64,000 bases of DNA, from contig NZ_WWCT01000026.1 in the NCBI RefSeq assembly GCF_009857605.1, positions 1 through 64,000 on the forward strand, in the 5' to 3' direction. The DNA comes from Duganella levis. Lineage in GTDB: Bacteria > Pseudomonadota > Gammaproteobacteria > Burkholderiales > Burkholderiaceae_D. Positions 27,323 to 35,950 of the stretch are shown here, piece after piece (the first letter of the stretch is position 1; each line of letters begins with the position of its first letter). The notes under the pieces were generated by a model. The model had not been told where the DNA came from. It saw only the letters and a list, made by a program, of their open reading frames with translations, and made no database searches. The position numbers were made by a program, and so were the translations under genes.

Positions 27323-28566
27323 AGAAAACGCCTGCGCCGCCGTTCAGCGGCTACCAGAAAATCGTCGTGGCCATGCTGGCCTTCCTCCAGTTCGCGGTGA
27401 TCCTCGACTTCATGATCATGTCGCCGCTGGGTGCGCTGATCATGCCGGACCTGCACATCGGGCCGGCGCAATTCGGTCTGGTGGTATCGGCCTACGCCTT
27501 CAGCGCCGGCCTCTCCGGCCTGCTGACGGCCGGTTTCGCCGACCGCTACGACCGCAAGAAGCTGCTGCTGTTCTTCTACACCGGCTTTATTATCGGCACC
27601 GTCTGGTGCGGCCTGGCGCCGACCTTTGAAAGCCTGCTGGCGGCGCGCATCTTCACCGGCCTGTTCGGCGGCGTGATCGGCTCCATCGTACTGGCCATTT
27701 CGACCGACCTGTTCCCGCCGCAAATGCGCGGCCGCGTCATGGGCCTGATCCAGACCGCGTTTGCCGCCAGCCAGGTGCTGGGCATCCCGGTCGGCATCTA
27801 CCTGTCCAACCAGTGGAACTGGCATGTGCCGTTCATCGCCATGGCCGCGTTTGGCCTGGCCGGCGGTTTGGTGGTGGCGTGGAAAATGCAGCCGGTCAAT
27901 GCCCACCTCGGCAAGCCGCAGGAACACAGCGCCTTCATGCACCTGTACCACACGCTGACCGAGCAGCGCTACCTGCTGGCGTTTGCCATTACCGCCCTGC
28001 TGACCACCGGCGGCTTCATGCTGATGCCGTTCAGCAGCGCCTACATCGTCAACAACATGGGGATCGACCTGCACCACCTGCCGACCGTGTACCTGATCAC
28101 CGGCGTGTGCACCATCTTCATCGGCCCGATGATCGGCCGCGCTGCCGACGCCTTCGGCAAGTTCCGCGTGTTCCTGTTCGGCACCGCGCTGTCGATCGCC
28201 ATGGTGCTGATCTACACCCATCTGGGCCGGGTGCCGCTGTGGATGCTGGTGGTGGTCAACACGATGATGTTCGTCGGTATCTTCTCGCGCATGATTCCAT
28301 TCCAGGCGCTGTCGTCGACAGTGCCGGTGCAGACCCAGCGCGGTTCGTACAACGCCATCAGCGCGTCGATCCAGCAACTGGCCGGCGGCCTGGCGTCGGT
28401 GGTCTCCGGCCACATCGTCACCCAGGCGGCGGATGGCCGCTTGCAGCACTTCGACACGGTAGGCTACGTGGTAGTGGGCACTTCGCTGGTCGCTGGCGCA
28501 CTGCTGTGGCGGCTGAACCGCAACCTGGCGGCGCCGGCAGCGCCAGTGGCCCCCGCCACTATTTGA
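27319..28566 (+). CDS. MFS transporter (DHA1-like)
   Basis: A 415-residue protein with about 12 membrane segments. The family motif between segments 2 and 3 appears as GFADRYDRKKLLLF, and MSPLGALIMPDL near segment 1 is typical of drug/proton antiporters of the DHA1 kind. It is translationally coupled to the small membrane protein, making a three-gene ECF operon. Substrate unknown. Eight bases of its 3' end overlap the convergent solute-binding gene. Confidence 0.88.
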   Translation: MKKTPAPPFSGYQKIVVAMLAFLQFAVILDFMIMSPLGALIMPDLHIGPAQFGLVVSAYAFSAGLSGLLTAGFADRYDRKKLLLFFYTGFIIGTVWCGLAPTFESLLAARIFTGLFGGVIGSIVLAISTDLFPPQMRGRVMGLIQTAFAASQVLGIPVGIYLSNQWNWHVPFIAMAAFGLAGGLVVAWKMQPVNAHLGKPQEHSAFMHLYHTLTEQRYLLAFAITALLTTGGFMLMPFSSAYIVNNMGIDLHHLPTVYLITGVCTIFIGPMIGRAADAFGKFRVFLFGTALSIAMVLIYTHLGRVPLWMLVVVNTMMFVGIFSRMIPFQALSSTVPVQTQRGSYNAISASIQQLAGGLASVVSGHIVTQAADGRLQHFDTVGYVVVGTSLVAGALLWRLNRNLAAPAAPVAPATI

Positions 28567-29323
28567 GGGGCTGAATGCCGTACTTGTCGGCGATGTGCCG
28601 CATGGCATCGCTGTTGTGCAACTGGGTAAACGCTTGCCGCAAGCGCTGCACCGTGGCGGCTGGCGTTCCCAGGCTGGCCGCCACGTAGTAGCCGCTGATC
28701 TCGGGCATCTGCATGCCGCGTTCCAGCAGCGCGCACGACACATTGGCGCGCAGGCACAGGTTATTGATCGACAACTCCGTGGCCACCATCAAGTCGACCC
28801 GTCCGGCCACCAGCTTTTGCAGGCTGAAGACATCCTTGGCCGACAGGTCCGCCGTCAGCCCCAGCTGGTGCAACTGCTCCTCGACCACATCACCGCGATT
28901 GGCGGCAATCCGGTACGGCTTCAGGTCGGCCAGCGTGTGCGTCTGAATATCCTGCCGGGCCGCCAGCTTGTACAGGTAGACATTGCGCGGTGCGATGGTG
29001 GCGATCCAGTGGAACTGGTTTTCCCGTTGCGGTGTACGGACGATGCTGTAAATCAGCACATTGGGCCGCGCCGTAGCCATCTGCAGCGCGCGCGCCCACG
29101 GATAAATCTGAATCTCGTAGTCGATGCCCGCCCGCCCCAGCGCGGCGCGCACCACCTCGGTTGAATAACCGCTGACCTCGCCCCGCTCAACATAGCTGTA
29201 AGGCGCAAACTCTTCCGTTACCACCGTCAGCGGCGCGGCCGCCAGGGCGCACGACACCGTGCCGCAGGCGATCACCGCCGCCAGCCAAGGTAGCCACTTA
29301 TCCAAAATGTTAATAAAAACCAT
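28559..29323 (-). CDS. Periplasmic amino-acid-type solute-binding protein
   Basis: A 254-residue SBP_bac_3-type protein. Signal peptide to about residue 29 (CALAAA), then PLTVVTEEFAPYSYVERGEV, TEVVRAALGRAGIDYEIQIY and GVPAATV-type family spacing near the C-terminus. There are no ABC permease or ATPase genes nearby, so it may act as a sensor or orphan receptor. ATG 29323 is chosen over a GTG four codons upstream because GGAAA sits at the right distance. Confidence 0.82.
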   Translation of the reverse strand: MVFINILDKWLPWLAAVIACGTVSCALAAAPLTVVTEEFAPYSYVERGEVSGYSTEVVRAALGRAGIDYEIQIYPWARALQMATARPNVLIYSIVRTPQRENQFHWIATIAPRNVYLYKLAARQDIQTHTLADLKPYRIAANRGDVVEEQLHQLGLTADLSAKDVFSLQKLVAGRVDLMVATELSINNLCLRANVSCALLERGMQMPEISGYYVAASLGTPAATVQRLRQAFTQLHNSDAMRHIADKYGIQPLK

Positions 29324-29350
29324 TTTTATTTCCACATGGAATCATTTTCT

Positions 29351-29358
29351 ATTATAAT
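29351..29358. promoter_or_regulatory. Symmetric -10-like element between divergent genes
   Basis: ATTATAAT reads as TATAAT on both strands, in the 98-bp gap between the solute-binding gene and the small ORF at 29422. No clear -35 stands at 17 bp on either side, so direction is undecided. Confidence 0.35.
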
Positions 29359-29421
29359 ATTTTCGGTAGGAAATTATCGAACCACCCACCAACCTTATCA
29401 GATTCAAAAGGGAGAAAGTGC

Positions 29422-29613
29422 ATGAATTCCAGAAATATGGATGCCGCCTGTCTGCGTGCCCTGCGCCGCCGCGGTCACTCCGACGCCAGTATCGCCGCGA
29501 TGACGCCGGAGGAAGCGTTTTGTGAATACTGTGCATACCACGGGATCATGAACCTTGTGCCAGCCACGCTGCAAATGCTGGACAAGCTGCGCGGCGATCC
29601 GGCCACGCATTAA
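29422..29613 (+). CDS. Small conserved-looking hypothetical protein
   Basis: A 63-residue soluble protein with GGGAG eight bases before its ATG and a proper terminator after it, which argues that it is expressed alone. The sequence has MTPEEAFCEYCAYHGIMN, with two closely spaced cysteines and a histidine. I recall similar small proteins with an EAF-EYC-xHG core in other proteobacteria but cannot give a role. Confidence 0.68.
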   Translation: MNSRNMDAACLRALRRRGHSDASIAAMTPEEAFCEYCAYHGIMNLVPATLQMLDKLRGDPATH

Positions 29614-29638
29614 GCCGCCATCCTGCGGTACCAGCTTC

Positions 29639-29682
29639 AAGGGCTGAGTCCTGTCTTGCACAGGCCTCAGCCCTTTGTTTTT
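29639..29682 (+). terminator. Intrinsic terminator of the 63-residue ORF
   Basis: Ten perfect base pairs (29639-29648 with 29666-29675) plus an inner CCTG/CAGG stem, followed by a T-rich tail. Confidence 0.88.
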
Positions 29683-29694
29683 ATGCGACGCCCG

Positions 29695-29713
29695 CGATAA
29701 GCGAGTCTTATCG
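29695..29713. repeat. Perfect inverted repeat upstream of the kinase/LysR operon
   Basis: CGATAAG and CTTATCG arms separated by CGAGT. A second short inverted repeat (ATTCT, 4 bp, AGAAT) follows at 29749-29762. Both lie before the kinase start and could be operator sites. Confidence 0.5.
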
Positions 29714-29790
29714 AGCAGATAATTATTTCTAATTGGAACGTGCGATCTATTCTGCGTAGAATCCGCGCGATTCAACTGAATAAGAGTCGC

Positions 29791-30513
29791 ATGCGCAATC
29801 GCAAAGTCTTCATGACGCCGGATGAGCTCTCGGAGCTACTGTTCCGCGAGCGGCAAAGCGAACGCAATCGCATTGCCCGCATCTTGCATGACGACTTCCT
29901 CCAGCAGTGCCACATGATCGTGCTGGCCTTGCAAAACCCTGCCGCCGACCTGCAGGCGATCGCGGAAAAAACCGGCGAAGCCATGAGCCTCGGCAGGGAT
30001 TTGATTTATGAACTGCGCCAGCCCAATGCCTCCGCGTCGTTGAGCCAGCGTATCGATGGCTTGGCGCTTGCGGTCTGCGAACCGGCCGGCATCCGGTTTC
30101 AGTCGCGCTTGTCGGCAGCGCTGTCTACCCAGACCAACAGCTTTGCCGACGAACTCTTCATGTGCCTCGCCGAAGCGATCCGCAACGCCGTGCGGCATGC
30201 CGGCGCCAGCCGGATTTCCATTACCGAAGAATGGCGGGCGGCGCAGGCAATCATTCGCGTCACCGACGATGGCTGCGGCATTCCGGACGACGTGCTGCGC
30301 CAGCCGCAGTCCGGCGCGCACTTCGGCCTGCACGGCATGCGCGAACGCGCCACCAGTCTCGGCGCGCGCTTCAGCATCCGCAGCAACAGCGGTTCCGGCA
30401 CCACCGTGGCGTTTCGCTTCAGCGCCCCATCGTGGCGATCACAAGAGGGCCTCGCGCCGGATTCATCGCGTAGAATGAGCAGCCACACTCAGCCCAAAGG
30501 TTTAAACCAATGA
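29791..30513 (+). CDS. Cytoplasmic NarL-type histidine kinase
   Basis: A 240-residue kinase without membrane or sensory domains. HisKA_3 dimerisation box with phosphoacceptor His as RNRIARILHDDFLQQ, N box EAIRNAVRHAG, G1 DDGCGIPDD, and G2 FGLHGMRERATSLG. Such kinases usually partner a LuxR-type response regulator, but the next gene is a LysR regulator overlapping by ATGA. An alternative start at 29812 (MTPDELSELL) is possible. The last ~25 residues are a low-conservation tail. Confidence 0.85.
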   Translation: MRNRKVFMTPDELSELLFRERQSERNRIARILHDDFLQQCHMIVLALQNPAADLQAIAEKTGEAMSLGRDLIYELRQPNASASLSQRIDGLALAVCEPAGIRFQSRLSAALSTQTNSFADELFMCLAEAIRNAVRHAGASRISITEEWRAAQAIIRVTDDGCGIPDDVLRQPQSGAHFGLHGMRERATSLGARFSIRSNSGSGTTVAFRFSAPSWRSQEGLAPDSSRRMSSHTQPKGLNQ

Positions 30514-31445
30514 AGACCTCAGAACTGAGAATGTATCAAAACTTTTTAATCCTGACCCAGGAGCTGCACTTCGGCCGGGCAGCGGAACTGGCGTCGATTA
30601 CGCAGCCGGCGCTGAGCCAGCAAATTGCGCGGCTGGAGGAAAACCTCGGCGCCAAACTGTTCATCCGCGACCAGCGCCAGCTGGCGCTGACGCCGGCGGG
30701 CATCGTCTTCCGCGACGGCATCGCCAAAATCATCAGCAATCTCGACCAGCTGGCGCAGCGCACCGCCGCTGCCGGCGGCGAGGAGAACATGGCGATTGCC
30801 ATCGGCATCACCGAATACGCCAGCCTGCCGGTGCTGGCGGGGGCGATGAGCCAGCTTCAGCATGCCTATCCCAGCGCGCGGCTGCAGCGTCAGGAGATTC
30901 TCAACCAGCAGCAAAGCACCGCCCTGATGCGCGCGCAGATCGATGTCGGGGTCGGCGTGGTGCTACGCGGCGCGGACACCGGTCTGCCCCACTGCGCCGA
31001 GGTCAGCAGCCGCCTGGTGGCGGCATCGCCATGGGCCTTGCTGCTGCCCGAAACGCACCGCTGGGCCGGCATGCAGCAGCTCCCGCTCAGCAGCCTGGCG
31101 GAAGAAAACATTATCGTGTTCGCGCGCGAAGTCAATCCGCCCGTATACGACGGCCTGGTCGAGGCATGCCGGGTGGCCGGCGTGACGCCGAATTTCGTGT
31201 TCGCGGCCACGCAGTCGCTGTTCGGCATCCAGCTGGCCAAAGATGGCATGGGCCTGATGCTGGGCACTTCGTTTGTGCTGGGCGCGCCACCGGCCGGCAT
31301 GCGCGCGGTCCGGCTGGAGGGGCTGCCGCCGCTGGCCATGATGCTGAACTGGCGCAGCGACGAATGCCGGCCAGTCGTCAAAGTCTTCCTGGAACTGCTG
31401 CTGGCGTCGGCCAGCCGCTACGACGATCCGCAAGCCACAATGTAA
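30510..31445 (+). CDS. LysR-type transcriptional regulator
   Basis: A 311-residue regulator with an N-terminal winged helix-turn-helix (FGRAAELASITQPALSQQIA, LEENLGAKLF) and a periplasmic-binding-type effector domain. It lacks a receiver domain, yet its start is coupled to a histidine kinase gene, an uncommon arrangement. No divergent target gene is present, so its regulon is not evident. Confidence 0.9.
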   Translation: MKTSELRMYQNFLILTQELHFGRAAELASITQPALSQQIARLEENLGAKLFIRDQRQLALTPAGIVFRDGIAKIISNLDQLAQRTAAAGGEENMAIAIGITEYASLPVLAGAMSQLQHAYPSARLQRQEILNQQQSTALMRAQIDVGVGVVLRGADTGLPHCAEVSSRLVAASPWALLLPETHRWAGMQQLPLSSLAEENIIVFAREVNPPVYDGLVEACRVAGVTPNFVFAATQSLFGIQLAKDGMGLMLGTSFVLGAPPAGMRAVRLEGLPPLAMMLNWRSDECRPVVKVFLELLLASASRYDDPQATM

Positions 31446-31475
31446 AAAGCCGCCGTGGCGAACCAGGCGGCTTTT
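31445..31475. terminator. Hairpin between convergent genes
   Basis: Ten perfect base pairs (31445-31454 with 31466-31475), A-run on the left and T-run on the right, so it can serve both the LysR gene and the opposite DUF3297 gene. Confidence 0.8.
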
Positions 31476-31492
31476 CTGACGGAGGCCGGTGC

Positions 31493-31741
31493 TTAGCGGT
31501 AGAACGCTTCGACCGTGCCTTTCAGCTTGATTAGCATCGGATTGCCGAAACGGTCCAGCGACTTACCGGCTGGAACCTTGATCCAGCCTTCGCTGATGCA
31601 GTATTCATCGACATCCATGCGTTCTTTGCCGTTGAACTTGATGCCAACATCGTGTTCAAACACGGCGGCGACGTGGAATTTGCTGCGAGGATCAATCGAC
31701 AGACGATCCGGCAGTGGAGGGAGTTGAGTAGTATCGTTCAT
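31493..31741 (-). CDS. DUF3297 family protein
   Basis: An 82-residue protein matching DUF3297 throughout: LPPLPDRLSIDPRSKF, DVGIKFNGKER, the YCISEGWIKVPAGKSLDR stretch and MLIKLKGTVEAFY. ATG 31741 is used; another ATG two codons upstream is possible and neither has a clear Shine-Dalgarno. Function unknown. It follows the antiporter gene in the same direction by 12 bp and may share its transcript. Confidence 0.87.
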   Translation of the reverse strand: MNDTTQLPPLPDRLSIDPRSKFHVAAVFEHDVGIKFNGKERMDVDEYCISEGWIKVPAGKSLDRFGNPMLIKLKGTVEAFYR

Positions 31742-31753
31742 CCCCATATTATA

Positions 31754-32959
31754 TCAGCTGGTTTTGAAGATCAGCTGCGCCACGCGCTGCAATTTTGGAT
31801 AGACCATCGGCACCGTCAGCATGGTGCTGCCGATCGCCATCAACAGCAGCGCGGTGAAGGTCTCGCTGGTGATGATCTGTTTATCCAGCAGAATATTGAC
31901 GAAAATGATCATGATCAGCGCCTTGGTTTGCAGCAGCCAGCCGATGATCGACGCCTCGCCCGGCGCCCACTTGAGGATCTTGCCGGCCAGATGGATGCCG
32001 GCCAGCTTGCCCGACACCGACGCCACCAGCAGCACCAGCGCCACCAGGAACACCGCCGAACCGCCCACTGCCCAGTTGGTGCGCAGGCCGGTACTCAGGA
32101 AGAACACCGGCATCACCGCCATCAGCACATTGGCGCGCATGAAGTCCATCTTTTCCTGATTAAACCAGTCGGCATCCATCACCGCGCCGGCCAGGAAGGC
32201 GCCGACCATATAGTGCAAGCCGGCCCAGTCCGCTGCCAGCGCACACACCGCCAGCCAGATGAAGGAAATGTACCAGCGGTCGCGCTCCGGAATACGCACC
32301 ATCAGCATGCGGAACAGTTTAGTCGCCAGCGCGAACAGCAGCAGGAAGCCGGCCTGGCGGCCGACCCGGTCCCAGTCCAGCATGATCACCGCCAGCACGC
32401 CCCAGATGGCGATGTCGTCCAGGCTGGCGTAGCGCAGAATCCGCTGGCCGATCGGCTGGCGCAGGATGTCCAGTTTTTCCATCAGCAGGATCAGGATCGG
32501 CAGCGCGGTCACCGCGCAGGCCATGCCGACGCCCAGCACGAACTGCCAGTCATGCGCCTTCGGTCCAATCCAGCCAGCGTAGCCAACCATTCCCAGCGCG
32601 GCGACACAGCCGAACAGCAGCGGCGTGCCCAGCGCCAGGCCGGCGGTGATGGTGCTCTCGCGGCGGTGCTCCCAGGCTTTTTTCAAATCCAGCTCAATGC
32701 CGGCGATCATCACGAAAATCATCACCGCCCACCAGGCGATGCCGTTCAGCGACTGCACCACTTGCGGATTGAACACGAAAGAATAGTACTCGGGAAAAGC
32801 GCGCCCCATTACGCCCGGCCCCAGCAGGATGCCGGCAATAATCTGCACTACCACGAGTGGCGCATAGTAGTCCGTACCGCCCAGGCGCCAGATCAGGTAA
32901 GGCACGCTGAAAATAATTGTCATCGCGATCAGGAAGATCTCGGTGGTCCCCATATGCAT
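31754..32959 (-). CDS. Kef-type cation:proton antiporter
   Basis: A 401-residue CPA2-family membrane protein with about 11-12 segments. The VVVQIIAGILLGPGVMGR motif near residue 40 and ASLDDIAIWGVLAV in the transport core are typical; the paired acidic residues of the core (LDD) are present. No C-terminal RCK/TrkA-N domain follows, so nucleotide gating is absent. GGGGA precedes ATG 32959. Divergent from the marR gene and so a candidate for its control. Confidence 0.88.
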   Translation of the reverse strand: MHMGTTEIFLIAMTIIFSVPYLIWRLGGTDYYAPLVVVQIIAGILLGPGVMGRAFPEYYSFVFNPQVVQSLNGIAWWAVMIFVMIAGIELDLKKAWEHRRESTITAGLALGTPLLFGCVAALGMVGYAGWIGPKAHDWQFVLGVGMACAVTALPILILLMEKLDILRQPIGQRILRYASLDDIAIWGVLAVIMLDWDRVGRQAGFLLLFALATKLFRMLMVRIPERDRWYISFIWLAVCALAADWAGLHYMVGAFLAGAVMDADWFNQEKMDFMRANVLMAVMPVFFLSTGLRTNWAVGGSAVFLVALVLLVASVSGKLAGIHLAGKILKWAPGEASIIGWLLQTKALIMIIFVNILLDKQIITSETFTALLLMAIGSTMLTVPMVYPKLQRVAQLIFKTS

Positions 32960-33015
32960 TGCTATCCCCATTTATGTAGTTTTCTTTCAGTTTAGCGAAT
33001 CCTGAATAAAAACTA

Positions 33016-33049
33016 TACAATGATTGCTTACTCAAGTATTATTCAAGCA
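33016..33049 (+). promoter_or_regulatory. Promoter and possible operator of the marR gene
   Basis: TACAAT (33016-33021) is a good -10. Just downstream, TGCTT (33025-33029) and AAGCA (33045-33049) form an inverted pair, and TCAAG repeats at 33032 and 33043 with 11-bp period. An operator overlapping the start site would fit MarR autoregulation (inference). Confidence 0.45.
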
Positions 33050-33070
33050 TAACTCAACAAGGGAGCAACT

Positions 33071-33520
33071 ATGGATACGCCGATCAGCCCCAGTCTGGAA
33101 TTCACTTTGCGCCTGGCCCGCGCCCAAGCCACCCTCGTGCGCCGCCTCGACCAGGTGTTGGGCGGCTACCACGGCATCAGCTTCAGCGACTTCATGCTGC
33201 TGCATTATCTGAGCCGCGCACCCGGTGGCCGTCTGCGCCGCGTCGACTTGGCCGAGCGCCAGGGGCTGACCGCGTCCGGAGTCACCCGCACCTTGCTGCC
33301 GCTGGAGAAAATCGGCCTGGTCGAACGCCAGCAAGACCCGCGCGATGCCCGCGTGGCCTACGCCGCCATCACCGACACCGGCCGCGAACTGCTGAACAAC
33401 GCCGTCACCGTGGTGGACCAGATCAGCAAAGACCTGCTGCGCAGTTGCCCGCCGTCGCAGTTCGGTGACTTGAGCAACGCGCTGGCGCTGATCGCCGGCA
33501 TGAACGCCTCCAACTCATGA
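33071..33520 (+). CDS. MarR-family transcriptional regulator
   Basis: A 149-residue winged-helix regulator: FSDFMLLHYLSRAPGGRLRR, LAERQGLTASGVTRTLLPLE and the wing DPRDARVAYAAIT are the classic parts. GGGAG lies before the ATG. The stop overlaps the MFS start as ATGA, so it likely represses this transporter and perhaps the divergent antiporter, responding to a small ligand. Confidence 0.93.
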   Translation: MDTPISPSLEFTLRLARAQATLVRRLDQVLGGYHGISFSDFMLLHYLSRAPGGRLRRVDLAERQGLTASGVTRTLLPLEKIGLVERQQDPRDARVAYAAITDTGRELLNNAVTVVDQISKDLLRSCPPSQFGDLSNALALIAGMNASNS

Positions 33521-34836
33521 ACGCGCTCAAGCAAAACACCAACTTCAAGTGGCTGATGCGCGGCGGCGTGATCTCCGCGCTGGGCGACCAGCTGACCATG
33601 ATCGCCCTGCCCTGGCTGGTGCTCAAGCTGACCGGCGACACGCTGGCGCTGGGACTGGTGATCGCGCTGATGAGCATCCCGCGCGCGGTCTTCATCCTGG
33701 TCGGCGGCGCGCTGGTGGACCGCTACTCGCCCAAGCGCGTGCTGATGCTGACCAAGTACGTCAACGCCGTGCTGCTTGCGCTGCTGACGCTACTGGTGAT
33801 GAACATCGCCTCGGCGCCGACCGTGGCGCTCAGTTCATCGCTGTCGCTGACGGTCGCCATCTCGCCGCATCTGGCGCTGCAGCTGATTTACGTGCTGGCT
33901 TTGGGACTGGGTCTGGCGCAGGCGTTCGCCATGCCGTCCGGGATGTCGATCCTGCCGCTGGCCATCCCCGCCGACAATCTGCAAGCCGCCAACGGCATGA
34001 TGATGGGCATCCGCCAGGTCACCATGCTGATCGGCCCCTTGCTGGCGGCCGGCCTGCTGGCGTTTGCCGGCGATGGCAACGGCGGCGTAAGCAACGCGCA
34101 TGGACTTGCGCTGGCCTTCGGCTTCGATTGCCTGAGCTATCTGGTCTCCGCATGGACGCTGGCCAAGGTCACGCTGCTGTCCGCCGCCGCACCGTCAACC
34201 ACCGACGCCAAATCGCAGTCGGTACTGCGCTCGGTCGGCGCCGGCCTGCGCATGGTGTGGGACGATGTGCCGATGCGCCTGTGCTTCATCTACTGGGGCA
34301 CGGTGTCGCTGTTCATCGGCGGCGCGATGCAGGTGGCGCTGCCGGTGCTGGCCAGCCAGCTGCACGGCGCCTCCACCCTCGGCCTGATCATGGGCGCACA
34401 CGGCGCCGGCACGCTGCTGGGCATGGGCGCCTCGGCCAAACTCGGAACGCGGCTGCGCTTCGCCAGCTTCGGCGCGATGATACTGACGGCGGACGCCATC
34501 GCCGGCATTTTGCTGGCGCCACTCGGCATGGTGCAGGCGGTGTGGCAGGCGGCCTTGCTGATGCTGACCCTCGGCCTGCTGACCGGCTATATGCAGATCA
34601 AGGTCTTCACCTGGATCCAGCAACGCGTACCGCCGCAGATGATGGGCCGCGCCATGAGCATCTTCATGTTCATCTTTATGGGACTGGCGCCGTTGTCGGC
34701 CGCCGCCACCGGATGGATATTGACGCTGGTCTCGCTGTCGCAATTGTTCCTCGGCGGTGGCATCATACTGGTGACGTTTGCGGCCGGCGCGTATTTGTTC
34801 ACGCCGATCCGCAGCATCGCATCGACGACACCGTAA
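33517..34836 (+). CDS. MFS transporter
   Basis: A 439-residue protein with about 12 segments. GGVISALGDQLTMIALPW at the start and GGALVDRYSPKRVLML between segments 2 and 3 place it with exporters of the MFS_3/enterobactin-exporter-like type. Coupled to marR, and ten bases before the LysR gene. Substrate unknown; efflux is more likely than uptake given the regulator. Confidence 0.88.
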   Translation: MNALKQNTNFKWLMRGGVISALGDQLTMIALPWLVLKLTGDTLALGLVIALMSIPRAVFILVGGALVDRYSPKRVLMLTKYVNAVLLALLTLLVMNIASAPTVALSSSLSLTVAISPHLALQLIYVLALGLGLAQAFAMPSGMSILPLAIPADNLQAANGMMMGIRQVTMLIGPLLAAGLLAFAGDGNGGVSNAHGLALAFGFDCLSYLVSAWTLAKVTLLSAAAPSTTDAKSQSVLRSVGAGLRMVWDDVPMRLCFIYWGTVSLFIGGAMQVALPVLASQLHGASTLGLIMGAHGAGTLLGMGASAKLGTRLRFASFGAMILTADAIAGILLAPLGMVQAVWQAALLMLTLGLLTGYMQIKVFTWIQQRVPPQMMGRAMSIFMFIFMGLAPLSAAATGWILTLVSLSQLFLGGGIILVTFAAGAYLFTPIRSIASTTP

Positions 34837-34846
34837 AGGACTTTGC

Positions 34847-35809
34847 ATGGAAACCAAATGGCTGGAAGACTTCATCTCGCTGGTCGAGACCAATAACTTC
34901 AGCCGCTCGGCGGCGCTGCGCCACGTGACGCAGCCCGCCTTCTCCCGCCGCATCCAGTCGCTGGAAAACTGGCTGGGCACAGACCTGATCGACCGCACTT
35001 CGTATCCGACCCGCTTGACGCCGGCCGGCGTGGTGTTCTACGAACAGGCGCTGGAGATGCTATCGAAGATCAACGGCGCGCGCGAGCTGCTGCGCTCCAA
35101 GCGCGCCGCGGCCCAGACCAGCATCGACCTGGCGGTGCCACACACGCTGTCGCTGACCTTCGTGCCGAAATGGCTGACCGGATTGGAGCAGGACTTCGCG
35201 CCGATCCGCAGCCGCCTGATGGCGCTCAACGTCCACGACGCCGTGCTGCAACTGGTGGAAGGCGGCTGCGACCTGCTGCTGTGCTATCACCATCCGCGCC
35301 AGCCGGTGCAGCTGGACCCGGGCCGCTACGACATGCTGGTGATGGGCCGCGAATCGCTGCGCGCCTACGCCCGCTGCGATAAAAACAAGGTGCCGGAATT
35401 TACGCTGCCCGGCACCAAGCGCGCGCCGCTGCCCTTCCTTTCGTACACCAATAACGCCTACCTGGGCCGCATGGTGGAGCTGATCCTCAACGACGCCAAG
35501 ACGCCGCTGCACCTGGAGCCGCATTATGAAACCGACATGGCCGAAGGCCTGAAGATGATGGCGCTGGAAGGCCGCGGCGTCGCCTTCCTGCCGGAATCCG
35601 CCGTCACGCGCGAGCTCAAACAAAAGCAGCTGGCGCGCGCCGATGGCGACACTTCGGACTGGGAGATCGAGATGGAAATCCGCCTGTATCGCGAACGCGC
35701 ATCCGCCCACCGGCGCGGCAAACCGATCGTCGACCGGCTGTGGGAATTCCTCGAAATGCAGCAGAACGGCGGCCGTAAAAAGCGCAGCCTGCCGTCGTCC
35801 GAACGATGA
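34847..35809 (+). CDS. LysR-type transcriptional regulator
   Basis: A 320-residue regulator. HTH as FSRSAALRHVTQPAFSRRIQ followed by LENWLGTDLIDR, then an effector-binding domain. The start at 34847 has AAAGGA eight bases upstream. It is the last gene of the marR-MFS-lysR run and lies directly before the glutamate dehydrogenase promoter, which contains a LysR-style palindrome. Control of gdhA is therefore plausible but not shown. Confidence 0.9.
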   Translation: METKWLEDFISLVETNNFSRSAALRHVTQPAFSRRIQSLENWLGTDLIDRTSYPTRLTPAGVVFYEQALEMLSKINGARELLRSKRAAAQTSIDLAVPHTLSLTFVPKWLTGLEQDFAPIRSRLMALNVHDAVLQLVEGGCDLLLCYHHPRQPVQLDPGRYDMLVMGRESLRAYARCDKNKVPEFTLPGTKRAPLPFLSYTNNAYLGRMVELILNDAKTPLHLEPHYETDMAEGLKMMALEGRGVAFLPESAVTRELKQKQLARADGDTSDWEIEMEIRLYRERASAHRRGKPIVDRLWEFLEMQQNGGRKKRSLPSSER

Positions 35810-35820
35810 AATTCCTATAA

Positions 35821-35839
35821 CTATGCATCATTTGCATAG
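35821..35839. promoter_or_regulatory. LysR-type palindromic site upstream of gdhA
   Basis: CTATGCA and TGCATAG flank TCATT, a perfect 7-bp inverted repeat that contains a T-N11-A core. It is 112 bp upstream of the gdhA ATG and 12 bp after the lysR stop. Confidence 0.55.
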
Positions 35840-35950
35840 CTAAATGCGCATACAGCATTGGCCGCCTCAAAAGCCCAGGCGTAGGATTCGTGCCACTTGA
35901 GCACCGCCACAAGCGGCGCTCAGCAAACGAATTCATTGGGAGCCTTGAGC

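Noticed and set aside
27241-28743. A 500-residue minus-strand frame across the MFS gene
   Set aside because: His/Gln/Arg-rich antisense frame; the MFS protein has clear motifs and coupling to upstream genes.
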